Source: Kryptolebias marmoratus
Taxonomy: Eukaryota > Chordata > Actinopteri > Cyprinodontiformes > Rivulidae
Length of the DNA stretch: 64,000 nt
Assembly: GCF_001649575.2 (NCBI RefSeq)
Contig: NC_051438.1
Coordinates: 27,599,325 to 27,663,324 of the forward strand
Direction: 5' to 3'
Shown: positions 36,701 through 48,133 of the stretch, in pieces
Position numbering within the stretch: position 1 is the stretch's first letter
How the letters are laid out: each line of letters begins with the position of its first letter
Position numbers and translations under genes: made by a program
Notes under the pieces: generated by a model
Told to the model about the DNA's origin: nothing
Databases searched by the model: none
The model's input: only the letters and a program-made list of their open reading frames with translations

Positions 36701-39700
36701 GGCCTGCAGGAGAGACCTCCTCCCACCCGTGGCCTGCAGGAGAGACCTCCTCCCACCGGCGGCCTGCAGGAGAGACCTCCTCCCACCGGCCTGCAGGAGA
36801 GACTTCCTCCCACCAGCGGCCTGCAGGAGAGACCTCCTCCCACCGGCCTGCAGGAGAGACCTCCTCCCACCGGCCTGCAGGAGAGACTTCCTCCCACTAC
36901 CGGCCTGCAGGAGAGACCTCCTCCCACCGGCCTGCAGGAGAGACTTCCTCCCACTACCGGCCTGCAGGAGAGACCTCCTCCCACCACCGGCCTGCAGGAG
37001 AGACCTCCTCCCACCACCGGCCTGCAGGAGAGACCTCCCCCACTGTGAGGGTCCTGATTCATGCAGGCTGCAGGGCTGACAAGCAGCTGGTCCTGCACAG
37101 CCTCATCAGGACCAGGAAGTGCTGCAGCTCCTACCGAGGTCCACCGCTGGTGACCCTGATCTGTTTGGGCGTGCAGAGTTGTTCTCTGAGCCGAAGCGCT
37201 CGCAGGCTTTTAAACGCCGTTTCAAACAAAGAAGCTGATGCTGAAAAGAAACCGCCATCTGTCAAACTGCCTCAGCGTAGCTGCGAGAGCCGCCTCACAA
37301 TGACTCTGATTCTCTAAATTACACCTCTTCACTGCACCCGACGACATACCTGTGAAGAGCTTGGTGATGGCCTTGTTCTGCCGGCGAGCGGAGCAGATCA
37401 GGAGCAGCCAGGGGGGCAGGAACTCGTGGTGACTGGCGAGGAGCTCGGCGATGGTCCTGGGAGAACCGGGCGAGGACCGCTGCTCCCCCTCGCCGAGGTG
37501 GCATCCTTCGTCGATGGAGTCCACCAGCAGGAACAGCGACTGCTGAGGAGGCTTGACGCTCAGGAGAGGCAGCAGGACGCACCTGAGAGGAGAAGGAAGC
37601 AGAAACATTTCATCCATCAGGTTGGGATAATGAGTCGGGCTCAGGAAACGGAGCTTTCTTTCATGGCTTTATTGATAATTGATGTTTAGCAGCTAATTTT
37701 GTAATTAAGGTTTTGCTTTTTTAGAAATGTAAGTGTCAGAACACCAGCGTTTAGCTTCTGTAAAAAGAACTGGCAAGGAGAAAAATGGCAGCCGGAGTCT
37801 CTGAACTTTTAAAAGTCAGTTTTTCATATGGTGACTTTTGAATATTCAAAGTTTTACACCAACGCCTGGTAGTTTTCTGATGGTGCTTCTTCAGCCTACC
37901 ACCTGCTCAAAACAAGAAGGAGAGCTTGGAACGTCCCGGCGTTTGTTTCTACTGCTGCAGTTTTATTTTGAAAGGATTGTGAAGTGGAAGCTGTGGTCAC
38001 GGGGGAAATTCAAATAATTATCATTTTCAGGACGATGGACCCGTTCTAAACTCACCTATGACCATAGCTTCCGCTTCATAATCCTTTCAAAATAAACTAC
38101 AATGGTAGAAACAAACGCTGTTTTTTTGTTTTAAATGGCCGACCCGTTCCAGTGAACCTGGATCACGGCCAGCGCCCAACGTAAACACTTCAATCTAGAC
38201 TTTTAACAGTTGATTCCAGTTATCTGCTGTTCTATTTGCATAAAGGTCTAACTTAATAAATTCTGTGATAAAGAAGGTGTTCTTTCTTCTTCCAAGAATT
38301 AAATATTTGCCTTCTGAACAGCGTCGGTATTAAAAACGCTCTTACAGAACGCCGCTCTCAACAACAGGGGAAAAACGGTTTGAATTTGTTTCCATGGGTT
38401 CGTTTATGGAGGAAAACAACGACTCTGGTTTCTGATTCAGGGAGTCGAAGGCAGGACAGGCCTCCCTGCAACATTTCTACTAAAGCCGGGGCGTTTAGGA
38501 GCGTTAAAGCCGGCCCTGTGGCGTCCAGCGATAAGCCCAACGTGATCAAATCTCAGCCTTTTAAAACGCAACATTAAACCTTTTATCAGCAGAAATCTGC
38601 TCGCCTCAGAGCCAGCACGTAACGCCACGCAGGAGCGTTCGCTGAGGCGGGACGGCGATGGGCTCGGTTCCACGGCGACCGCCACCGGCAGCTTAAAGGC
38701 CGACCGACAAGGCGCCGTTGACTTCCAGCTCGACTCGCCTCCAGGTTCATTAGACTTTAAAAATGAATTTATTCGGCCACCGACGCCGCTCGTAAGCTGC
38801 GACACGAGTACCGATTTAACGAGACGTCTTCTTCGTGCTCCTGCGGCTTCACCAGCATCTCCTCCTTTAAACACTTAAACATTTCAGGACTTGAATTCTG
38901 CTCCAAGAAACATTCTCCTTTGGAACCCGGGCTCAGGAGGAGTTCTGTTTAGTTTCAGTCCAACATGAAGAGGAGCCAGCTTGCTAATGTTTTTATTGTG
39001 AAGAAAACGGCGCTGACTGGCACCTTCTGTCCAAAGAAATCTGGCAGATTACGCCACGTAATCCTAAAAAGCTTTAATCACATTTAATGTCATCATTAAC
39101 AGGAACTATTTTCTTTGTTTTTTGCCAACAACAGAATATTTTGAGCAGAAAGATGGAAAAACATGGTCCAGTTTGCCCATCTTTACTCTAAAATGCTCGT
39201 TTTAAACCCGGCCCTCTCACTGATCTGCTGATAATAAAGTAATTTTTGTCCTTCAGCTGTTCCTTTTCATGCCTTTTGTCTCTGTCCTGATGTTTACGAG
39301 ACACGTTGAAGCTGTAAAGTTCAGAAATTACCTTCATTTTGAATTTGGTCTTTGGATGAAGAGACTCACTGGCGACTCTCAAACATCTGAAATCTTTCAA
39401 CAACGAGTTTTTCCAGCTTTTGACCAATTACTGCCACCAATCCTCCACAGTTACCTCCTCTTTTAGGCTAAAATATCTCCAAATTGCTCATTTTAGCACA
39501 AATCACCAAAAAATAATAAAAAGTTGGGTTCAGTGTTTGGGGTAGAAAAGCTTCTTAATTAACTCTAATTAAGCCTGTTTTTCCACAGATGTATATTATA
39601 AAAGTAGACCAAGTTAACTCGTCTCCTCTTGTTGGGAATCCAACAGGATCCGGTTTGTGGAGGCGGCCATGTTGTAGTTTTTGGACGATCGGCATTACAT

Positions 39701-42565
39701 GACCGTTCTTTGAAGCACGAAACAATTAATTACAGTTAACCGCATTGGTTGTGGTGGGGGGGGGGGATATTTGAAGATAAAGCAGATGTGACACGAGTTA
39801 AAGCCTGAAAGAGAATATCCTGCTTGTTTACATGACGGGTGCAGGACCTGGAGCTTCCTGTGGGGGGGCGCTGTACCAGCTCAGCTTCAGCTTCCAGGAT
39901 AAATACCGTCCTGCACCTCGAACCGCCCCCCTCCACCACCAAGTTGGTCGTTCCTTCATACGGTCGCAGCGGTGGCCGCGTGCGAACGCTCGTGTTTGAG
40001 GCCGCGTCGCCGACTGAGGCAGCCGAGTCCACGGTGGCAGCATGTGGGCGAAACAAAGAGCCGTTCTTCTCTCACAACACAGCTGCTTTCAGGCTGTCGA
40101 AGAGTCAAAAGACGAGGAGCGCGGACGAAGAAAATGCCGCGGAAACAAAGCTGACTGAGTTCATCAGGCAAACCTGGTCTCCACGTGAGCCCAGACTCAG
40201 GGAGCTGGGGGAAGGCCGAGCTCTCAGCATCTGTCAGGTCAGAAAGACAACCCTTCGGTGTGACATTCAGTGAAGATGTCTGAGCTGACCGGGCAGCGCC
40301 AGGCACGCGGCCAGAACCTTACAGATTCACACGGCTCCTTTTACAGACAGGCCCGAGTCAGACACGATGATCAGGACACGAGAGGCTGCGAAGCGACGGG
40401 ACCAAAATGCAAATCAAAGCTTGTTTCACCAACGAAACCACGGCCTGTGTGAACGGAGCTCCAAGGGCCAGAGGACGGCCGACAAAGCCTTCCTTCAGAG
40501 GAGCTCAGCGTCTCTGCTGAGTCATGCCCTGACTCAAACCCAAAGAGACGACCGTCCTGCAGATCAGTTCTTTTTCCTCCTGAGCTGTTCGTACATTATG
40601 CATGACAGCACTGCGATCATCGCTCTCGCTGAGATCGCAGAGATCAGGACAGTAAGTGAGAGCAAATGTTGGGAACAGACGTCTAATCTTTACGTTTCAC
40701 CCAACATACGCTCCCGTTTCCTTTAACTCAGACGCTTCAGCCATAAATCAACTTCAGCTCCCGTTTATGTCGAATCAGGGGTGTGATGTAAAGTTGTTAG
40801 ACGGAGGCAGAACCGGAGTTAGATTAATCTGTGAGCCTGAAGAGGTAAATTAACAGCAGCTCAGATCAACCAAATAAACCACTAATCTGTTTGTCCAAGA
40901 TGGCTGACAGGACAGTTAGGCAACATTTCTTTTGTCAGATTAAATCTGGGTTTAGAGCTCAGATCAGACGTTCAGTTCAGCTCTCCTTTAATGACCCTCT
41001 GGTTTCAGCCACAGTGATTAAAGTGTCGGGCTCGTCTGTGCAAAGCTTTATTACGATAAAGTTATAAAAATAAATTATTACAATGAGCTGCTGTGAGGAT
41101 TTAACCTCCCTGTGAACGTGCCACGCCGCCCAACGGCAGCTTTACGAAATGTTTGAGGCGTCTTACAACTAAAACGGTGGAAATTTAATCAGCTTAAAGA
41201 GAAATCTAAAGGTTTGTGGACCTCATGATGCAAGCTGATGAACTCAAATGGACAATTTAATTTAATAACGATTCAGTTTCACAGAGTCGGAAAAATAACT
41301 TCATTCAAGTCAGAATAAAAAGTTATTCAGCCCCAGATGAAATGAATCCTTTAACACATATTATGCCCCTTTTACACAGGCTCTAATTCAGAAGACCGGC
41401 TCTACTCTACTCGGCTCGGTAGCAGAGGAACGCCTCCTCGTGTAAACAACGGAAGCATTATGGACAATGTTGGCCCTGTGTTGTTGCTGTTTTTTAAACT
41501 TATGGGGATTCTCCTGAGACTTCAGGAAGAGAGGCGCAGTGGAAGAAATGCTAGGACAGCTGTTATCAGCCGGAGGTTTCAGGCTTTACAGCGCCTTCAG
41601 CTGGGGGACAGACGGCTAAATGTTGCAGGGTAAGCTAACGCTACTCCGAAGCAGGGACCGGCTGAGAGAGCTGAGTAGAGTGGAGCCAGGACCTTTAGAG
41701 CCGGTGGAAAAGGGGCATTAAAGTCATGTGGCACCTTCTCACAGATCTGTGCAGAGGTCCTGTTCGAAGCGAAGCCACTTTTGATGCTTCCAAACGTCAC
41801 TCCAACCTAAACTACTGGGTGACATTGCATTAATTTATGAAAAAAGACGTTCTTTAAAAGCAGCAACGGCGTTACGAGACCTAAAGTTTAACGGTCCCAT
41901 TAACGCTCAGCCGGGCATCATCCAAAAGTAGTTTGAAACGTTTGTTAAAATGGGTAAAATAATGTCAGTGTTATCTTCTAGTTTCACCGCTGAACTTAGA
42001 GTTTGATCAGCCTTCACACCAGCCAGCCTAAAAACGATTCTCCTGACCCGACCCGTCCTGGAGCGTCCTGGGAGGCAGTTTTTGGTGTCTGCTGATCACG
42101 TCTCATGATGTTTGTGACTCCACAGACGTGTCATGGGATTCATCACCGTTAGCCATCTGAAATCCAACTCTTCCCCCAAAGCGTTTCTCTGGTGACCCCC
42201 CCNNNNNNNNNNNNNNNNNNNNNNNNNNNNNNNNNNNNNNNNNNNNNNNNNNNNNNNNNNNNNNNCCCCCTCCCCCCTTGAGTCAACTTATTAACCCAGT
42301 TCTGCTCCCATTTCAGTTATTCAAAATGGCCTCATTCAGTACGGAGATATGATGAACGTCGCCTGCTCCCGGGCTCCTCCCGGTCAATCATTAGCCGAGG
42401 TGTAAACAGTCTGAACGGGGCACGCATGCCTCTCTGAGACCAAACTATTTCCCCCACCCCCCGCCGAAGCTTTTCCAAACCCAGACGAGGTGAGCATTCC
42501 TGACCGGCTATCCAATACTGTCAAAGGAATCTGAAATTTCATCCCTCTTAAATCCTGCTGTTCAC

Positions 42566-42605
<40 letters not shown>

Positions 42606-43688
42606 TCAGCCCCAGCCCAAACACACACCCCGGAGAGGATTTCGACAGGTACACCTTCCTGCGGTCCAGCACATGCCAAAACTGGATTCTGAATGCGACT
42701 TCACCCGTTTTATCTCACCTTCCAGTCAGAGGCAGCGGTGTGAACTCTCCTGACAACATATTCTGTTGAAACTGAAGGTCCACGATCTGAAAAACAATCC
42801 TAATATTTAATTAAATCGTCTGAAAACCATTTGTAACGAGCTCTGGGTTCGACACAAACCCGTCTGAGAACGAATAATATTAAATATATGTGAAGTCGTC
42901 GACATGTAGCTGTATTTGAAGGAAATGGTGATGATATTTGTGGGTCTGCTGATGTGAGGCAACTCTGGATCACAGAAGGTTAAAAAAAGACGACTGAAGC
43001 TCAGATTTAGACGTCATGAACTCATAAAGACCGGATAAAAAATAATTCATAAAGTGAACAAAATCAATTCTTTCCTCATATCGATAGTTAATGTATCCTT
43101 TAATTTAAAAGTTGGAAGCAAACTTTGAGCAGCTGCCTCGTGCGTTGGTTTACAGAAGGAAACGGCCGAAGTGACTGAAAACGAGTCACCGATGGCGGCG
43201 TCGAAAACTCGTTCAGGACGAAGAATTTAGAGCAAAAGAAGGATTTCATCACATGGCTTCTACATATTCATTTCTATATGATGATAAACGTATCTTAAAC
43301 TCGTATCTTCTAATTTTGATGTTTTTGTTGCTGCAGATCAAATAAGTCGGGTTGAAGCTGTAAGCGTTTGAACGCCTGTTCGTCGTTTTACTCCATCTTT
43401 GTAGTTTTCTTTCATGTTTAGCAGCAGATTCGCTTTTATATTTCCACACCGAAGGTTCTACGCCTGGCCGAGGACACCATTTTTGTTTACCCGCGGCTGT
43501 TCCTTTGTTTTATTTTACTGTAAACGGAGTCATTTTGGGGTTTCAGGGAGTCGGACGTAAACTGGAGCTGAAAACCAGATAATCGTTTGTCCCCCCGACA
43601 GCCGTTCTTCGCTCCGTGTAACTGGGAGTTTACTCGCTGGAAAACAATTACATGAATGAGTTCTGTATGCCCACACGAGCATGTAGGT

Positions 43689-43728
<40 letters not shown>

Positions 43729-46700
43729 TTCGGACTGCTGAGTCATTGCTGCAGCCGCACCAGCGCTGCTCGCCTCGAGCCGATGCTTCGAACTGGGAGC
43801 TTTTAGTTTTTTTTGTTTCTGAAATGTGGATCTAATCTCCATCACATTTTCCACAGAGCTTGGACCACATGAAAGCCAAGAAGCTGCTTTCATTTTGTGT
43901 CCTTTAACCCCAAAACGAAGCGCCGCCCAGTGAGGGGGGGGGGGNNNNNNNNNNNNNNNNNNNNNNNNNNNNNNNNNNNNNNNNNNNNNNNNNNGGGGGG
44001 GGGGGGGGGGGGGGGGGGGGTAAATCAATGTGGAAAATTTGACATTAGAAAGAAATGTGTGATCCAGGCTGTTGAAAAGCAACACTTTTAGAAGAAACTC
44101 TCATGTGAATGATCAGCTTCTTCCTCGGTTGCGCTGAATAATGAATATAAAACACCGAAGGCCCTGAAAGATGGAGTCCTTTCACAGATTTAAACCCGAG
44201 TCGTTCCTTGTTTCCAGCAGCAGAACCCCCTGAACGCTGGCTTAATCCCACCTAGGGAACTGTCGGAACGTCTGTGGCGTTGAACTCGTCAGAAATGATT
44301 GGTGCAGTTGACTCGTTCGAACCGTCAAAGAAGCCAAAGTTTCAGGCTGGTTGTCTGAAGACGAGTCGCTGCAGGTCGGCTTCGAGCAGAAGAAAGGCGA
44401 GCCGAAAGCTGAAACCGCCTTTTATCTGCAGCTCCGCGGCGAACGCATCGCGTTACTGTCAGGACGGGAAAAGGGCCAGAATGTTACAGAAGATGGACCG
44501 ACTGACAGAGATTTAGGCTGAAACCAACACCTCTCAGTCAAACTGTGAACACAGCTCGTCGCGAGCTTTTCTTTTCTCCAATCAGAGTTCTTCAGAGGAA
44601 ACTCGGCAGATTAAAGTCGACGCGAACACAAATTCACCGCTCACGTTCCGAGGAGCGTCGAGACAGCGACGTCACTGCGACACATTCAGTGGATGAAACC
44701 ACGACACGTGATCATCCCGTGTCAGAGACGTACGAACACAGCCGTTCCCGCGCTATAACGGGACGAAACACGAAGCTGCCGAGACACCGAGGAAAGGCGG
44801 TAAGACGGCGCCGATGGACGTCCACGTCCACAGAACCTCAGGTTGTTCCACCATCTTGTCTGAATGAAGTGAAGCAAAGATATTCTGCTTCTTTCAGGTC
44901 CGACCCGTCAGTCCGAACAGAACTGTGAGCAGAACCGCACGATGTGTCGCAAACATCAACGTCACAAAGGACGGCTCAGACCGCCGGTCAGGTTTCTGGG
45001 TCAATCTGACAGAGTCTGACTGGACCCAGACCTGGTTCTGATTGTCCTGATGAGAGAAAAGGACGAAGGTGTGGCTTCATCACAGCCGACATCAAACATC
45101 ACCAGGAGCCTAAAGACGACACAAATGTTTAACTTCCTGTTTCCGGCCGGCTGCGGCGTCTCGCTTCTGTCTGAAACACGCCGTATTCAAGGTTTCAAGA
45201 CAAGAATCTTCCCTAAATATATTTATTATTATTGTTCTGAACAAAATAAAATGATTTCAGGGCAGCTTAATGTTGCACAGCGTTTCAGCTGATCGTGTTA
45301 AATCATTCGGACTCGGATGTTTGAGGCAAACGAGTAATTTTTGAGAAATAAATTCATATTTTCGCCGTGCTCAGTCAGCTCTGAGCTCCATCTGAACCTT
45401 AAAGTCACTGAAGTCGAAGCTCTGCTGCCGTCTGCAGATGTTTGGATGATAAAATCTGAGACCGACTCGGTTTATTATGATCACAGAAGACGTTTTAGGT
45501 CCTCACGTTCAGCTGCTTTTATATTTCATTCAATCAAACAACAACCCAGCAGGAAAACTGCCCTTCAGGATGATTGTCATAATTCAGATTTTGTTGCAAA
45601 TATGCCTGATTTTTTTTTTGTTACCAGTCTTCAGTAGAATCAAAGGAAGCCTTGAGGAGGTTTTTATTTCACAGCTTTTCTAAAGTCATTATTGTCACAA
45701 ACCACACGTTTGAAAAGGTTTCTTTATCACTAACACAGCTGGGTTAGTTAGTTCCTTTTATTTCAATCACCCCCACGATGATTACGTTTCCACAGAAACG
45801 TTCCTTCTGTTGAACATCTAACGTCAGGTAAGACGTTTACTGTCGGTTTCTGCAGATTCATCTGCAAACCGAACATTCTGACGCCATTTAATGGGCAGCT
45901 GTGCTTCTTTTAGCACAGCTGTTCTCAGTTACACAAAAGAACGGCAATAAAACAAATAAATAAATAAATAAAATGCAAGTAATTCACAGAGTAAGAGCCG
46001 TCAAAAAAAGGGCGAAATTCAGTTTTTAAACCCCTTCAGATCAGAAGGGCGTAACGGCTCAACTACGACCATCCGGCTGCAGAAAGTCAACATCTGTTCC
46101 GCCGTAACGACACCAAAGCGCCGATTACCACCAACAAACTGACTTGTTTGTGTTCCTCTGGGCCTCTCGGTCGCTCACTGTTTAAGAACCCCAGCTGGAA
46201 GGGGCCGGGTGAAGAAAAATCTGTTAAACAAGAACCTCGGCCCAGCTCGGCTCGGCTCGGCCCGGCCCGTGGAGGCCTGAAACAGCTGGGATAAAAACAA
46301 GCCCAGCGCCCCGCTGCGAGGTTTTACTCCTGGGGTGAGTCAGCGGTCGTAATCCTGAGATAACCGTAAAGTTTTAGGCTCTCCCGTGGCCCCGCGCTGG
46401 CTCGACTTCTTCACATTTCTCTGCTGGATGGAACCGACGAGCTCGGCTTCCTGGGAACTCGCCGGCGTCTTGGAGAGCGAGGGAGCCTTTCAAACAATCT
46501 GCACGGCGGAGATACGGGCATCTGTAAAACGCTCTCGACGTTCAGAACGATGCAGAGCGGGAGCTGAAGGGACAGGTTTCAGTCCCCGTTTACGTCTCAA
46601 CTGGTTTTTATTTTTATTTTTTTATCCCGGGGGGATCAAACTGGAGTCAGAGTCCTCAGTTTGGGGGCCGTACGATTACGAGCAGATGACAAAGAGGAGC

Positions 46701-48133
46701 GTGGAGGTTGATTTACCTTCCTGAGCGTTTGAACTGCATGATGTTGAGACGGTGCAGTAAGTGTCACCAGATGGTGTGTGTGTGTTCTGTGATGCATTCC
46801 TGCGTTACACAGACGGCCCGGCCTACGCCGTGCAGACAAGTCACACAGCTCCGTTTAAAGCCTCTGCTGACAACTACGGTCCACCCTGACCCCAGCGGGT
46901 GCCCAGGCGTGCCGCCGGACGCCCGCGGACCTGCTGAACTACAGCTCAACACGTGCATGTCGTCTGAGTCTTGACTCAGCTCATGCCTCACCAGGCAACC
47001 TGAGCTCGGCTGCAACTGAAAAAAAAAAACAACCAACCCGATCTGACCCGTCGGTGAATCAGAGGCCGAGCTGGGACAGTCCCACCCAGCACGCCGCACC
47101 GAGGAGGAGGAGGAGGAGGAGGAGGAGGGGACGACCAACAAACCGACACAACCACGACATCAAATAAGAGGAGCGGCTGCTGAGGTGGAGCTTTGGAGCA
47201 GGAATAAAAACGGGGGGAAGGGAGCATCAGGGTCAGGAGGTGGGAACAGCAGGAAGAGAGGGGAGGAGGTGCTGGCTTTGTTTTTACATTTCTGCACCAA
47301 ACCAATTCAGGGATTCCCATCGTCGCCCGGAACGGCTAGAAAGGAGTCTAAATATTCCAGTTAAATGTATGTAAATAAAGGAAAGCAGCATAAAAAAACA
47401 AAAACAGAGCAGGTTTTAAAGAAAATTGTTTTGAAGGAAATGGGGGGGGGATCTCTGTCAGAACAGCTGAAACATGAAGGAAAATAAAAAACAGGAAAAC
47501 GCTGAGAACTCAGCGTTCAGACAAATCTATAAAAACTAAAAATCTACTGATCTGAAGTCCTGCCCACATGCGTTCCTTAACTCTGGCCCTCCAGATGTGC
47601 GGAAACATCTGTGGGTGTTGTTTAGCATGTGTGTGTGAGCGAGCGTGTTCTTACTTCTTGAATGCCTCCGTCGGGTTCCTCTCGCACTCTCCGGGCTCCA
47701 GGGCGCTCTGCGCGGCCGGGCTGCGCACCTTCTCCTCGTACCCCGGCACCAAGCCGCCGCGGCAGATCTGAGCCACCAGGCCGCGGACGAAGCCGCCGAC
47801 GCACAGCGTGTCCGAGTCGTCCGCCCGGCAGAAGTGGAAGGCCACGCCCTGCTGGTGCAGGCCGCGCTGGCTCCCCTGGGCCGAGGTGGGCCACAGCAGC
47901 TCCGTGCACAGCGCCGTCTTCCCGCTGCCCGGCCCGCCCACCAGCAGCACGCCCCAGGAGCCGGCGGGCTTGGCGGATCCCGGCGGGGGCGCGCCGGGGA
48001 CGGGCAGCGGCGGGGGCTGCTTGGCCGCACCGCTCAGGTTGTTGGTCTTCTCCTGAAGGCAGTGCTGGATCTTATGGAAGACCCACTCCCGGCAGTAAAA
48101 GCGCTTCCCCTGCAGCAAACTGGTTTGGGCCAT
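24624..48133 (-). CDS. ankrd50: Ankyrin repeat domain-containing protein 50 (three coding exons joined)
   Basis: Joined CDS 48133-47655, 37582-37350, 28156-24624: 4245 nt, 1414 residues plus TAG. Start ATG has a good Kozak context (A at -3, G at +4). Residues 66-73 GGPGSGKT are a Walker A loop; 176-186 [11 protein letters not shown] look like Walker B, so the N-terminal ~450 residues form a STAND/NACHT-like NTPase unit. About 19 ankyrin repeats span residues ~483-1092; a low-complexity Ser/Thr/Gln/Lys tail follows (~1100-1414). The C-terminus reads KKETPL. Length and sequence agree with vertebrate ANKRD50 (about 1.43 k residues in human, from memory). In mammals ANKRD50 is linked to SNX27-retromer recycling of membrane cargo from endosomes to the plasma membrane; that role here is inferred by orthology. 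No other host gene is seen in the window. An ankrd50 paralogue cannot be excluded without a tree, but the near-identical repeats favour the orthologue. Confidence 0.95.
30390..30605 (+). pseudogene. LINE 3' fragment 3 (in ankrd50 intron 2)
   Basis: Same family as 15038 and 19040; antisense to ankrd50. It resembles 19410-19710 closely (CTGATCAGGACGCCTCCCTG, AAAACTCCCTGGAGGGATTC) and ends AGAAGATGGAGATG. Deletions break every frame. Confidence 0.8.
30677..30714. repeat. (GT)n microsatellite
   Basis: About 19 perfect GT units. Confidence 0.97.
30880..31440. other. CpG-rich intronic block
   Basis: CpG-dense stretch in intron 2 with open frames of 60-194 codons on both strands, as expected from low stop frequency in GC-rich DNA. 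Might be an internal CpG island; no exon is supported. Confidence 0.35.
33000..33435 (+). pseudogene. Tc1-like transposase remnant B
   Basis: Antisense to ankrd50, in intron 2. Pieces of a Tc1 transposase remain: AEELRE-like start, [20 protein letters not shown] (~33190-33255), then the region TTCAAGCTGAACTCCAAGGT and GGGACTGATGAGACGAAACT, where Tc1 genes encode the TDET motif with a catalytic Asp. Frames are broken and much of the C-terminal half is missing. No terminal repeats were found. The left part is duplicated (inverted) at 10755-11775. Confidence 0.8.
33436..33480. repeat. 8-bp tandem run (AAAAGGGT)n
   Basis: Five to six copies, with late units GAAAGGGT; directly follows the Tc1 remnant. 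Confidence 0.85.
34690..35110. other. Possible conserved block in intron 2
   Basis: Repeat-poor apart from (CCT)n at 34757-34773. Contains GGCTTAATTAAACCTGAG and ACGTGAGTCAG. Texture suggests constraint; unproven. Confidence 0.2.
36684..37036. repeat. 27/30-bp minisatellite in ankrd50 intron 2
   Basis: About 12 tandem units GAGACCTCCTCCCACCGG with CCTGCAGGA; units are 27 or 30 bp, mixed. Preceded by (GA)n (36669-36685). All lengths are multiples of 3, so both strands show long spurious frames (Arg-Arg-Asp-Leu-Leu-Pro-Pro or Gly-Gly-Leu-Ser-Cys-Arg-Pro). Confidence 0.93.
37350..37582 (-). CDS. ankrd50: ankrd50 coding exon 2 (Walker B)
   Basis: 233 nt, residues 160-237 plus one base. The acceptor is a long pyrimidine tract ending CTCAG just above 37582, and the donor is G|GTATGT at 37349. 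It encodes [19 protein letters not shown], then VDSIDEG with Asp/Glu residues in Walker B position (181, 184, 185), and [13 protein letters not shown], a hydrophobic strand typical of P-loop ATPases of the STAND type. It enters in phase 2 and leaves in phase 1, and both joins keep frame with the neighbouring exons. A 27/30-bp minisatellite starts about 310 nt into the downstream intron. Confidence 0.93.
37939..38119. mobile_element. Foldback (inverted-repeat) element in intron 1
   Basis: Left arm from GCGTTTGTTTCTAC through TTATTTTGAAAGGATTGTGA and GGAAGCTGTGGTCA; right arm is its inverted copy (GACCATAGCTTCCGCTTCAT to GTAGAAACAAACGC). Arms are ~62 bp at about 85% match, with a ~55-bp centre. 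MITE-like; family not assigned. Confidence 0.8.
38120..41363. other. Intron 1 sequence without gene
   Basis: Contains a repeat related to ~1690-1815 at ~39640-39745 and a G run (39757-39767). GC-rich patches (38590-38870, 39840-40270) give overlapping frames on both strands with no splice support. Confidence 0.55.
41364..41717 (+). mobile_element. PIF/Harbinger-type MITE
   Basis: 354 bp with terminal inverted repeats TGCCCCTTTTACACAGGCTC and, from the right, TGCCCCTTTTCCACCGGCTC. It is flanked by the 3-bp duplication TTA (41361-41363, 41718-41720), as Harbinger elements make. The interior keeps a small frame ([14 protein letters not shown]...) ending at a stop before the right end, possibly a relic of a transposon gene. 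Confidence 0.85.
42203..42265. other. Assembly gap (63 N) in a poly-C tract
   Basis: C runs lie on both sides. Confidence 1.
42571..42602. repeat. (CA)n microsatellite
   Basis: About 15 CA units preceded by CGCGCG. Confidence 0.95.
43691..43723. repeat. (CA)n microsatellite
   Basis: About 16 perfect CA units. Confidence 0.95.
43945..43994. other. Assembly gap (50 N) in a poly-G tract
   Basis: G runs of about 11 on the left and 26 on the right. Confidence 1.
47102..47130. repeat. (GGA)n microsatellite
   Basis: About nine GGA units. Confidence 0.9.
47655..48133 (-). CDS. ankrd50: ankrd50 coding exon 1 (start codon, P-loop)
   Basis: Encodes residues 1-159 and two bases of codon 160. It starts [17 protein letters not shown], has a Pro-rich, poorly conserved linker at ~38-56 ([16 protein letters not shown]), then the Walker A loop [11 protein letters not shown] at 66-76. 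It ends at AA followed by the donor GTAAGA (47654-47649); reading on past the donor gives an immediate TAA, which supports the splice. The exon is strongly GC-rich compared with its surroundings. The joined codon AA|G gives Lys160, matching the basic residue expected before the CVLLPLL of exon 2. The 5' part of this exon probably extends as untranslated sequence to about 48626. Confidence 0.93.

Larger units (their letters stand above)
28157..37349 (-). other. ankrd50 intron 2 (~9.2 kb)
   Basis: Bounded by GT at 37349-37348 and AG at 28158-28157. Contents: a 27/30-bp minisatellite (36684-37036), a possible conserved block (34690-35110), a Tc1-like remnant (33000-33435) with an 8-bp tandem run, a CpG-rich stretch (30880-31440), (GT)n and a LINE 3' fragment (30390-30605). 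From 28160 to 30380 I see only AT-rich unique-looking sequence without a supported feature. Confidence 0.9.
37583..47654 (-). other. ankrd50 intron 1 (~10.1 kb)
   Basis: Bounded by GT at 47654-47653 and AG at 37584-37583. It contains (GGA)n at 47102-47130, two poly-G/poly-C gaps (42203-42265, 43945-43994), (CA)n tracts, a Harbinger-type MITE (41364-41717), a repeat shared with 1.7 kb (~39640-39745) and a foldback element (37939-38119). The rest shows no convincing exon on either strand; the many 60-140 codon frames lack splice support and overlap in several frames. Confidence 0.9.

Noticed and set aside
36654..37098. Long open frames on both strands over the Arg-Arg-Asp-Leu-Leu-Pro-Pro repeat
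   Set aside because: Product of a 27/30-bp minisatellite whose unit length is a multiple of 3; no splice sites or homology.
40890..40920. An R1 copy in intron 1 (CCAAGATGGCTGACAGG)
   Set aside because: Only one short module-like word with no neighbouring modules; probably chance.
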